This document shows positions 35,963 through 46,521 of a stretch of DNA of 64,000 nucleotides, piece by piece. The notes under the pieces are model-generated. The model was not told where the DNA came from. It searched no databases and saw nothing but the letters and a program-made list of their open reading frames with translations. Positions within the stretch are counted from its first letter, which is position 1, and every line of letters starts with the position of its first letter. The position numbers and the translations under genes were made by a program. Source of the DNA: Cryptomeria japonica (Eukaryota; Streptophyta; Pinopsida; Cupressales; Cupressaceae); contig NC_081408.1 in NCBI RefSeq assembly GCF_030272615.1, positions 399,805,889-399,869,888 on the forward strand, written 5' to 3'.

Positions 35963-38602
35963 TGTAGAACACAAGATGTCACTGAGAGGAGGGGTGAATC
36001 AGTGGTTTCCAAACTCTAACCTTTTAATCTTAAGTGTGTGTACCAGTTAGCAGGTCTAACACAAATTAAACATACCGGTGAGATAGGGAGAAGACTCAAA
36101 CAAAAGCACACACAAAAGGAACATCATATAACAACAAATGTACGAGGAAAACCCAACATGGGAAAAACCTCGGTGAGAAATGTTGTTGGAGTTTATTGCT
36201 CCAATCCAGCCTCACAATAAACAATTGTTACAATGTTTAGGGTACCAACCCAAGGAGCACCAAACCTTGATTTAGTGTACCAACCCAAGGAGCACCAACC
36301 CTTTATTTAGGGCACCAACCCAAGGAGAACCAACCCCTGCATCAAGATCCAACTTAGTGATCACAATGATTATAAATAATAAAATAGTTAATACCCGGAT
36401 ACAAATGAATTTTGTAACCTCTCACAATAAACTTACTCTGCCGGTTCTACTCTTCTCAATTGGTCTTCCTCTTCTCCATTCTCTTCTAGTTCTCAGCTCA
36501 CTCAGATCCTCCTCTCCTTCACTCTCTGCTACAAACTTACTGATTGAGTTCTCTTTCTATCAATCTTCCTCTTCTTTGCCGGTTCACTGCTCACTCAGAT
36601 GCATTGCTGCTTGCCACCACCTGTACTCTTCACTCTACCGGTTTAACCTTGCACTGTTCTTGGGCTTGCCGGATCTCCTCAACTACTCACACTACACTGC
36701 TTCCCTTTCTGCTGCCTTCTTACTAGTTCGAACACTACAGGTTCTCTTTACTACAAAAATCTTTGTAGATTACTAGTCACTTTGGTCTCACCGGTTTAAC
36801 CTTCTGTTAAACTCTCTTATTGGTTTCTCCCTTCAACATTCTCAGTCGCTTCAAGGTTTTACACTTAAGAATTTAGACTATTTTGTTTGCACTCTTTGTT
36901 TGCATCTGACATCTAGCACCCAACCTCCTTCGTTAGTCTTCACAACAAAAAGTGCTTAGATTTTGAGCCTGCATATATATACATGAACAATCCCGCCAAA
37001 ATGGACATTCAAACTTTTGGTGTGCTAGGGTTCCTTCCACAACTCACAAGGCATATCATATCCAATCATATCGGATCATGTCTTAGAGATGATTGTCTAC
37101 ACATCACCGCTAATGTCATGCCATCTAGTACACATATTCTATTTTTGGCAACCAACATCCTGATATGTTGGCCTTGTGTTTTGTCAATTATCATGCATGA
37201 TGCAGTTTCCTTCACCTGCTTTGATCTGCTCAATCAGTGCATCCCATATCTCCTCCGTTCCTTTGATCTCGAGCCACAAACCTCTGTAACTCACCCATGA
37301 TTTTTGCCATCGACATTAATGTCGACCAATCACCAAATACCTTACCGATAATGCATGGTCCATTTGTTTTATACCTGGACTCCATATGGTGTCTTTGTTA
37401 GCATGTACCTCAGCTCAGTCATCGTGTCGGTTTAGACTCTGTTATCAAACACAACACACAACCGGTGTTCATCTACCGGTTCACTAACCCTGCCGATTAA
37501 CCTTCAATCCTGAACTTTGTTGTTCTGCTGGTGGAATACCTTAACTGGTCACAAAACATACCAATCCACCACATGCCCATCTTCATCAGATAGGAGGCTT
37601 TCACTTCTACACTTTGTCAGCTTACCAGTAGACATACTTACCGGTAACCACCTTGATGACACCATGTCATCAATCTTCAACCATCTCCATGTGCATTTCA
37701 AAATGTGTCCATGTCTGTAGCTGCTCAACCTTACCTTCATCTTCATTAGGCCAGACATCATCTCAACCGGTTTGTGAAAGTGACAAACCCATCAATTCTG
37801 TACTCTTCCTTCTATGTCCTGGTAGCTCATCTTGCCAACTCTAGCTGATCAGATGCACATCTCTGGTTTCACACACCTGAGGAAAACTTGTGTTTCATCG
37901 GTTCATCTGGTGTGAGCCTTCAATCACCTTCCTTCTACAATTATGTCTTATCTTAAAGGGTTATGATACATTCCATGCATATTGGGAGATAAGCTCCGAA
38001 TTACCACTTACCGGGGGAAGTGGATTCTTGTCACCCGCTGACCAATGATTGGTGGGAACCGGTTGTCATAACATTGTGCTCAGTCTGATTCAAGTGTTGC
38101 ACCAATATGACTTCCTTTTTTGAGTAGACACAATTTCAACCAAGCACATATGATCCGGCTGAGCACACTCTCTGTCAGTCTTCTCTTCATCTGGTGACAA
38201 CATCTTTAACTGGTGGGAGTCTTTTTGTATGACCTCAACTTGTATACCAGCTGTCTGCACTTCTTCATCTGCACAACCTTGCATTCTAATTGGTCATATT
38301 CTTATCGGTTGGAAACAATGAACTGCCAACATATCACTTACCGGTTGAAATACTATACCAGTCTCCAATACTTATGTCTTCAACACAAGCCAACACTAAC
38401 TTGTGTACCGGTGACTCCAATGAATACAATGTTGGTTGACATTCTCTTCCTTACCGATGACAAGCTATACCAATAACCTGCTATACTAGTTGACATCAAT
38501 GACACCATTACCAGTATACACCAATAGCAACAATATACATTGATCGTCCATACTAGTTTCCATTCTATACAGGTTGACATCAATGACAACACAATGCCAA
38601 CA
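35963..38602 (-). repeat. 5' LTR of element C
   Basis: 2640 bp from TGTTGG at 38602 to TACA at 35963. It carries the C-run hairpin (CACTGA 35980-35985 with TCAGTG 35999-36004) and the variant hairpin CGAGG (36143-36147) with CCTCG (36168-36172). A 34-base phrase near 36240-36340 (CACCAACCCAAGGAGCACC-type) is repeated three times, against one copy in the 3' LTR (about 30381-30405). Confidence 0.88.
36143..36172 (-). other. CGAGG/CCTCG variant of the LTR hairpin (element C)
   Basis: CGAGG pairs with CCTCG, and inside it CCC (36152-36154) with GGG (36160-36162). Compared with CGTGG/CCACG in element E, the middle pair has changed on both arms. Confidence 0.6.
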
Positions 38603-38607
38603 GATTT

Positions 38608-38747
38608 AGTGGCACTCCTTGTAAGGTTACTATTGATCTGCACGTAACTACTGCACAATCTATGTCTCTTGGATTTATTGTGACAGTAGCCATTGTATTA
38701 TCTCTTGTGAGGGATATTTCTTCAACATATACTATGTTATGAAGGTT
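38608..38747 (-). pseudogene. Element G, gag-protease junction fragment
   Basis: This 140-bp island lies between elements C and D. On the minus strand one frame reads ISLTRDNTMATVTINPRD and continues CAVVTCRSIVTLQGVPLN before C interrupts it. It joins in sense to the QNHSLAVENYDVVEQL frame left of C. It fits the pre-protease segment of Tat-type pol and shows that C and D are separate insertions. Confidence 0.6.
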
Positions 38748-40456
38748 TATTTTGTTGACTTTCTATTTGTGATATTTGTCCTTGATGTCAAAACTGTTGA
38801 TTGGCACTTTGGTGTTTGGTACATTGATCTTGGCATATGGCATACTCTTTTGGTTCAGTTGGTTTTAGCATACTTGGTTTGGTTATGGACATTTTCAGTT
38901 TTGGCAATTCAATACTTGGTTTACATTTAGTTTTGTTATATGTTGTGGTATTGATATATTAAGCTTCATGTGTATATAGAAGGTATCTTTCTCATAGGGT
39001 TATGGTGTTTTCTTTCAGATGATATCATTTATATTATTGATCATTATAATGTGTTAATGGTGATAGTAGGTGGTACTTATTTTTTGTTTGATGTCTTTCA
39101 GTTCTCACTTGGTTTCATTCAGACAAACAGGTGATTGATTTATTACATCACTATTCAGAGCGAAGGTATACTTTGTTTCAGATTATATGACTTCATCTTG
39201 ATACTCATTCAATTTATCATGCTGAATTTGTATGCCCACTTGAGCTTTTTATCATAGAATTCAGTTTTGGATTCACTCTCCTAAGAAATTACATGATTTA
39301 GAAATTTCATACATATGATAGCATTCACTCATTCACTTGATGAATACATCTTAAGGAGAAGTGCATTGCTTATATTATATTCATTGGTACACAATGAAGA
39401 TTGTGTTTGAAGTTTTATGATATATCACCGACACTTAGCATTTATTCATTATGTCAGGTTCATTGTTTTATTACAATGCATATGTTTATACTATTAAAGT
39501 GCATAATTTTATATCACTTAGCCAACCATATCATATGGTATTGGGCTTAAATTAAATGTTTTAAGTGTCAACTTAAATGTTGACATTGGACAGTGCTTTA
39601 TCATTTGATATCGGGTTTTCTTGAGTGATTTACATCGACTTCACTTTGGATAGTCGATAGCACTCCGTCTTGCTTACCAGTCACATGCATAGTGAATACT
39701 TTGATAATCAACATGGTACAATGATAACTTGGCAATCAATATTTGATTACTTGAAAATATTATTATTGTTTAATGTTATGGGCAGTCAAGTGGATATTCT
39801 AATAGCTCACATGGTCTGAGTTGAATAACACAATTTGGCATTTGATTCAACAAATAATTGTGTCAGTCATCTACATGTTTTGGTTTCTTAATGATATATT
39901 TTCCAGACATGAAAGTATTGTATACTTTGACATAGTATTCAATTTGGGGAAAAATGAAAGTAGGGCAACATGATTTCATTTCATATTTGCTAAGGATGGT
40001 TGAAACCCTAGCCGCCACTTATTGTTATTGATTTGATTAATTTGGTGTTTGTCTTTGATGGTGGTTTTTTGTCTTTGTTCAAACTAAGTCGTGACACAAG
40101 TAAGCGATTCTTTAACTTATTTGAGCTGAGAATGGAAGTAATCTGGGCGGATTGTTTATGGTTTCTATTTGACTTTTGGACAACGTGACAAGAGGTAATA
40201 TCTTACTAAGATCTTGGTCGTTTTGAGATAAACATGAAAAATGGTTTTTTGTTTCATCTCTAGTTTGAAAAGAAATCCGATTTAAGGAAATATTTCTACA
40301 CACAGTTTCGATTTTGTGTGAAAGAAGTTGAAAGACAGTTTTTAGGAACTATATTTTTCAGTTTTGTTATGGTTGTTCAAATCTTTTTTCAAGGTTTTTG
40401 ATTCAGTTCAAAAGAAGTTACATTAACTCCAAATAGGGTCTCTTTTTCATCTATCT

Positions 40457-40464
40457 TATAAATA
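40457..40464 (+). promoter_or_regulatory. Candidate LTR TATA box (element D, 5' LTR)
   Basis: TATAAATA followed by CATGG; the same words occur in the 3' LTR at 48228-48235. Conservation in both copies supports a core promoter. Confidence 0.55.
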
Positions 40465-41353
40465 CATGGTTCTAAGTCTTTACTGGTTATGAGTGTTGAT
40501 GTAAAAACAAGTATCTTCAGATTTGAAAGTATTTTTATTTAAACGTCTTTATATTGTAAACAAGAGTTTATGAGAAAATAGTATATAGAGATTATTCTTT
40601 CAGTTGTTGAATATTTTTGTAAATAAGTACTAGCAATCACGATACATATTTTGTAATGGGATATAATGCATATTTTTCTATTGTATACTATTAGGATGTT
40701 GTGATTGCAGAAGTCAATTGCAATTACAAGACCTTGATAGTATACAATCCTTATTGAGAAATTCATTGAAAGGAGTTGTTGCTCTTGTGAAAGTTGGAAC
40801 TTATAATTTTGAGGTGTTGAGTTGATGCTCGACCATTATAAAGAGTTGGTGCTCTTTGATTAATAAAAATGATTTTTACGAGTGTTTTTTATACCCCATG
40901 AGGGTTTTTCCTCTCAGGAAATCAATGTGTTATGTGATGGTTTTTGTGTTTAGTTCATGTGCTTAAATATTGAAGTCTTTCACTCTGTTATAAGTTAATT
41001 TGTTCATGCAATGCTTTGATACTTTGTCACTATTTTAATTTGTCCAAAAAAGTCCAAAGTTCATTTTTTCAAATCTGTCATTCAAAGTTCAATGTATGAA
41101 TGTTAAAGAAAATTTTCATAAAGCAAGTAAAATCTGCATTTTGTGAGTGTGAAGTTCTATTTCAAAAAGCATAACAAGATTTTTAATTCAACATCAATTG
41201 AACAATATAATATCATTCTTTTAATATGAGTTGTTAAAGTTACATATCATTCTGTTAAGTTTCATTGTCCACTTTGCATAAACAAATCTCTCTCATTTGT
41301 TCAAGGTCAAAAAGTTTAAATTTGCAGTCAAGTCTTAAGAGTTTAAAATATAT

Positions 41354-41395
41354 ATCACTCTGATTCACCCCCCCCCCCCCCCTCCCCAGAGTGAT
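41354..41395 (+). other. C-run hairpin at U5 end of LTR D
   Basis: ATCACTCTG (41354-41362) pairs with CAGAGTGAT (41387-41395), 9 bp, around a C-rich loop starting ATTCACC. The stem sequence differs from those in A, B, E and F but still pairs. Confidence 0.65.
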
Positions 41396-41410
41396 TCCAC
41401 TTCCAACAAG

Positions 41411-41422
41411 TGGTACTAGAGC
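41411..41422 (+). other. Primer-binding site of element D (altered)
   Basis: TGGTACTAGAGC, two bases after the LTR end. It differs from the usual TGGTATCAGAGC by a TC-to-CT swap. SIRE-type and related elements often have such variants, but decay is equally possible. Confidence 0.75.
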
Positions 41423-41484
41423 GCAGGGTCCTGCATTAGGTTTAACCTTCTAAGGATTGGTCTTGGTCTTGAAATTCTTTCATC

Positions 41485-43200
41485 ATGTCGCATGTGCAAG
41501 AGGGGTCATCTGTTACTAGAGCTCCTTTATTTGATGATTCTAATTATGTGTTTTGGAAAATCAGAATGGAAACATATTTGATTTCTATAGACCTTGATGT
41601 CTATTATATAGTCTGTAGTAAGTACACTGTACCTGCTACCATACCTATAGATCCTGATGAGAAAAGGAAATATGAAATGAATGCATGAGCCAAACATCCT
41701 ATCTTGTGTGGCTTGACAAAAGATGTCTTTGTTAAAATCATGCATTGTAAATATTCTCATGAAATTTGGGAAAAAATTGAAAATATTTATCAAGGAAATG
41801 AAAAGGTTAAATAATTAAATATTCTTACCCTCAAAACTCAGTTTGAAGAAATGAAAATGAAAGATGATGAAAATTTTTCTAAATTTTTTTAAAGAATAGA
41901 TGGAGTTGTTAATGGTATGAGAGGTTTAGGTGAAGAAGTGGATGAGTTCATAGTTGTTAAGAAGGTCATTAGAACCTTACTACCTAAATATGAAACCAAG
42001 GTTTCAGCCCTTGAAGAAAAGAAAAACTTTAACAAGCTTACCTTAGATGATCTTGAAGGAACATTAACTGCTTTTGAAATGAGAACAAGCAAAATTGACA
42101 ACACTGGTTCAACATCGAAAGGGACTGCTTTTAAGATATAAAAGAAAGAGGATTTAGACAGTGAATCAAAATTGGCTAATTCATTAGAGGAACTTATTTT
42201 GAGAAAACTAAAAAAGAAATATAAAGGAAAACTACCACTTAAATGCTTTAATTGTGGCAAGGCTGGTCATTTTGCAGCCCATTGTCCTTTTGTTGATCAA
42301 AGAAATGATGATGATAAATTTGAAAAGAATAACAAGAAAAAGTCTTTTAGCCCTAAAAATAAGTTTAACTTCAATAACCTCAAAAATAAAAAAAGTTTCT
42401 ATTTAGCAAAGAAGACTCAGTTGCTGAATCTGATGATTCCTTAGGTGATGAAGATGAAACTTTATTTATGGTTGAAGTTAATGTTCAAAATACTTCAAAC
42501 AATCAAACAAATAGTCCAACAAGCAATCAATTTTATCTAGACAATTGTGAAATAAACCTTGAGGATGAACTACTTTGTGCCCTTCAAGAAATCAAAAAAC
42601 TTAAGAAACACATTGCTTCTCAAGAGCAAAGTCCAAACAAGTTGATTACATCTTTGTAGGTATAACTTGATGACTCTAAAAGATTTGTGGATAATCTTAA
42701 ATCATTTCTTGCTGATAAACACAAAGAGATTCAAACTCTTAAACATCAAGTTATCTCTCTCACAAAGCAAGTTGAAGAGCATGACAAAACTATTCACTTG
42801 AATGATATCCTTGAAAAACAAAAGCAACATAAAGACATGACTAGTGTTGGTTTTGACACTAGCGAGTGTTCAAAAAATTCAAATCAGAACTTCAAGACAG
42901 ATAATTAGAAGCATTCATTTGAGAATAAACAAGATAATTTCAAGTTTAATTCCTTTTTCAATGGATATTGCTTCTTTTTCAATAAATTTGGACACAAAGT
43001 GAGTACTTGTATATTTATGATGCCTAGAACACCAAGGTTTTGTCACAAACAATTTTTTGTCTTTCCAAACACAATCAGATGTTTCAATTACAAAACTATT
43101 GGCCACACATCCAAATAGTGCAAACAAAATAAACAAGTTATAGAAAAGGTTTGGAGACCCAAGCTTGTTCGAAGTATAGAACAATCCATGCCTGTGCAGT
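41485..43200 (+). pseudogene. Element D gag, broken
   Basis: Opens at ATG 41485 (MSHVQEGSSVTRAPLFDDSNYVFWKIRM), then, after a stop, IWEKIENIYQGNEKVK, and VNGMRGLGEEVDEFIVVKKVIRTLLPKYETKV (about 41905-42003). A zinc knuckle CFNCGKAGHFAAHC lies at about 42244-42285. A frameshift near 42420 leads to an acidic, coiled-coil extension (DELLCALQEIKKLKKHI; TLKHQVISLTKQVEEHDKTI) and the block KQKQHKDMTSVGFDTSE. Further Cys/His blocks (YCFFFNKFGHKVSTC, CFNYKTIGHTSK) follow before protease. Four or more stops. The layout is as in element C gag. Confidence 0.82.
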
Positions 43201-46200
43201 CTGCCTTTCTCTCAAATGAAGGCATTGTGGGTAGTGGATAGTGGTTGTTCCAACCAAATGATAAGAGATAAGGAGAAGTTTTTTAAACTTGAAGATTATG
43301 CTGGTGGATTTGTGAAGTTTGGTGATAACTCAGGGATACATATAAAAGGTAAAGGTTCCTTGCTTCTCAATGATGATACACCTATTCATGATGTGTATTA
43401 TGTAGAAGGTCTTAAACACAATCTCTTACTTATGTCAGTCAATTTTTTGATAGTGCTTACAATGTTTCATTCAATTCACAAGGTTGTGCAATCAAGAATA
43501 AATCTGGTAAAACAGTTGCAACTCGATTAAGAACACATGTAAATATATATAATCTTCTTGACTCTTATAATCATGAAAACAATGAAGGCATGTGCCTCAT
43601 GGGTCAAGTTGAAGAAAATTGGTTATGGCACAAATGTTTAGGGCATATAAACTTTGATAATCTAGTTAGAGTCAGTAAAAATTAGAATGTGAGAGGTTTA
43701 ACTATGCTAAGTAAACTACAAAATGTTGTTTGTAAAGGTTGTCTAAAAGGAAAGAAAACAAAGGTGAGTTTAAAATTTTAAGGAACACTCCTCAACTAGA
43801 CCTTTGTATCTTGTACACACTAATTTATGTGGTCCTTCCAGGACAAGGTCATTAAATGGTGAGAAGTACTTCATGTTGTTTGTTGATGACTACACTAGAA
43901 TGGTTTGGGTAACTTTTCTTAAACATAAGTCAGAGGCATTTGAAAGATTTAAATTCTTTCGTAAAATGGTTGAGAAAGAATCAGATCTCAAATTGAAATG
44001 TTTGAGATCAATAAAAGAAGGCGAGTTTACCTCACAAGAATTCATTGATTATTGTGAACAACATGGCATAAAAAGGCAGTATGCTGCTAGGACACCTGAA
44101 TGAAATGGGGTTGCCGAAAGGAAAAACATAATAGTAAAAGAAATGGAAAGAATAATGCTAGATGAAGCCAAATTGCCTGATAAATTATGGAAAGAAGTTG
44201 TTCATATAGCTATTTATATTTTAAAAAGGGTGCAGATAAGGGTAAAATCCAATTTCACTCCATATGAGCTATGGTATGGTCATTCAGCCACTATTAAATA
44301 CTTTAAAATTTTTGGTTGTAAATGCTTTATCAACAAGGATGATGAAACTTTAGGTAGCTTTCAATCTAAATCAGATGAAGGTATCTTTTTAGGATACTCT
44401 ACACATAGTAATGCCTATAAATGTTTCAACAAGAGGCTAAATAAGATTGTTGAATCTGTTAATGTTACATTTGATGAAAATTTGCTTCTAGATGATGATC
44501 ATGTACAAGATATTAAGGGGGAATATACAATAAGACTTGACAGATCTCCTAAATCTGCTGAAGCAGATGATACTCAAAAGGAGGATGCATCAAGCTCTAA
44601 GGTAGTAACACCTCTAAAAACACCCTCCAAGATTGTTATCAATAATCATCCTCAAAAACTAATTATTGGAGATAAACATGCAGTAATCTTAACCAGAAGA
44701 AAAGAAAAACTTGAGGAACAAGCTCAAATGGCTGAACATTATTGTTTAGTAACTAATTTTGAACCCAAGACATGCAGTGAAGCATTGCATGATAAATGTT
44801 GGTTGAAGGCAATGCAAGAAGAAATCAACCAGATTGAAAAGAATAAGACTTGGGAATTAGTCCCAAGACCAGATGAAAAGAATGTCATTGGTGGAAAGTG
44901 GGTGTTCAGAAATAAACTGGATGAATGTGGTAAAGTTGTCAGAAACAAGGCACGATTTGTGTGCAAAGGCTATGCACAATAGGAAGGTATAGATTTTGGT
45001 GAAACTTATGGACCTATTGCTAGAATTGAATCTATTAGAATACTTTTGGCATATTCATGTTTTAAAAACTTCAAAGTTTATCAAATGGATGTCAAAACTG
45101 CTTTCTTAAATGGTTACCTTAATGAGGAAGTTTATATGAAACAAACTAAAGGGTTCATTGCACAAGACAAGCCTAATCATTTTTACAGGTTGAAAAAGGC
45201 CTTATATGGTCTAAAGCAAGCTCTTAGAGCTTAGTATTCAAGGCTAGATTCACATTTGACAACAAATGGTTTCAGAAGAGGTGGTGTGGATAACAATCTT
45301 TATGTCAAAAGAGAAGGTAATGATATCTTGGTTTTTGAAGTTTACGTTGGTGATATCATCTTTGGATGTAATAATGATGCTTTGTCTAAAAGGTTTTTAA
45401 AGATTATGGAATTAGAATTTGAAATGTCAATGTTAGGTGAACTAACATTCTTTCTTGGCCTTCAATTTTCTCAACTTGAACAAAGAATATTACTGTCACA
45501 AACAAAATATGCTAAGGAAATGTTGAAAAAGTTTCAGATGGGTGATTGTCGCGCAGTAAGCACTCCTATGGTAACTGGCTGTAAACTTTCTAAAGTTGAT
45601 GAATCCCCTTATGTTGATAAAACTAAATATAGGTCTATGATAGGCAGTTTATTATACTTGACTGCATCAAGACCCAATATAATGCAGACAATTTGTATGG
45701 TTTCTAGATTCCAAAATGCTACTAAATAGTCACATCTTAGAGCTGTTCAAAGAATATTTAAGTATATTCAAGGTACTCTTGATTTTGGTCTTTGTTATCC
45801 TAGAAGTGACAATTTTACTTTAATGGCTTTTACTAATGTTGATTGGGCTGGTTGTCTAGATGATAGAAAAAGCACAAGTGGTGCTTCATTTTTCCTTGGT
45901 GATTGTCTTATGGTCTGGCAAAGAAAGAAACAAGATTTTGTTTCCCTTTCTACAACAAAAGCATAATATATTGCTGCTACATCTTGATGTTCTCAGCTAC
46001 TCTAGATGGCTCAAACACTCTTGGATATGGGTATTATTGTTGAAAACCCTATTTCTATATTCTGTGATAATACTAGTGCTTTTAGTCTATCTAAAAATCC
46101 AGTTATTTATTCTAGAATGAAGCACATTGCTATTAAATTACTCTTTCTTTGTGAAAAGGTGTTGGCTAGTGAAGTCACTTTGCAATATATTTCTACTCAA

Positions 46201-46299
46201 GCATAGGTGGCTGACATTTTTACTAAGCCTTTAGCTAAATAAGCTTTTGAAAGGCTTCGTTTGCGATTGGGAGTTGTCTCTCAATCTATGCTCTCTTAA
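43201..46299 (+). pseudogene. Element D pol, broken
   Basis: Mostly one frame. Protease WVVDSGCSNQMI at about 43225 (DSG), integrase finger about 43620-43760, core LVHTNLCGPSRTRS (Asn at the first catalytic Asp place), later GVAERKN about 44107, RT with WVFRNKLDE (about 44900), VYQMDVKTAFLNG, YGLKQALRA and VGDIIFG (about 45345) in place of VDDIIFG, so the first catalytic Asp of the DD pair is Gly. RNase H: NVDWAGC (about 45836) to LAK.AFERLRLRLGV, stop at 46297-46299. Stops near 43683, 44101, 44980, 45232, 45727, 45964 and 46205. Confidence 0.88.
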
Positions 46300-46521
46300 A
46301 GTTACATCATTGTTTATGAGGGAGCTTCTAAGATCTCTAAGAAGCTTACTGTTGCTTCATGCTCTATCTACAATGGTTTTCATTTAGTTTCTTTGGCACT
46401 TCAGAGATTTCCCTTTGTCCTTGTGACAAAAAGGGGGACAAAGTGGTGATTTTGGTTTAGATTTTTGTTTCCAGCTGGCATGCTGGCATACTTTATTTCA
46501 GATGGATCATTTTTTGCAATC
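46300..46521 (+). other. Element D 3' UTR with polypurine-like tract
   Basis: AAAAAGGGGGACAAAG lies at about 46428-46443, but the LTR match only starts at 46522, about 80 bases later. No gene. Confidence 0.6.

Larger units (their letters stand above)
30098..38602 (-). mobile_element. Element C: gag-only copia-type retrotransposon
   Basis: 8505 bp with long LTRs (2571 and 2640 bp) and identical 5-bp target duplications GATTT (30093-30097 and 38603-38607). The 3.3 kb interior has a primer-binding site, one long gag-like frame (35886-34075), 3' non-coding DNA and a polypurine tract. No protease, integrase, RT or RNase H motif was found. It is therefore a non-autonomous element keeping gag. The gag has a coiled-coil, acidic and CX2C character like SIRE-type copia gag. 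It sits in the protease region of G. Confidence 0.85.
38753..41408 (+). repeat. 5' LTR of element D
   Basis: Begins TGTTGACTTTC, ends CCAACA, 2656 bp. TATAAATA lies at 40457-40464. Near the end is a run of 15 C (about 41368-41382) in the loop of a 9-bp hairpin (41354-41395). Confidence 0.85.
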
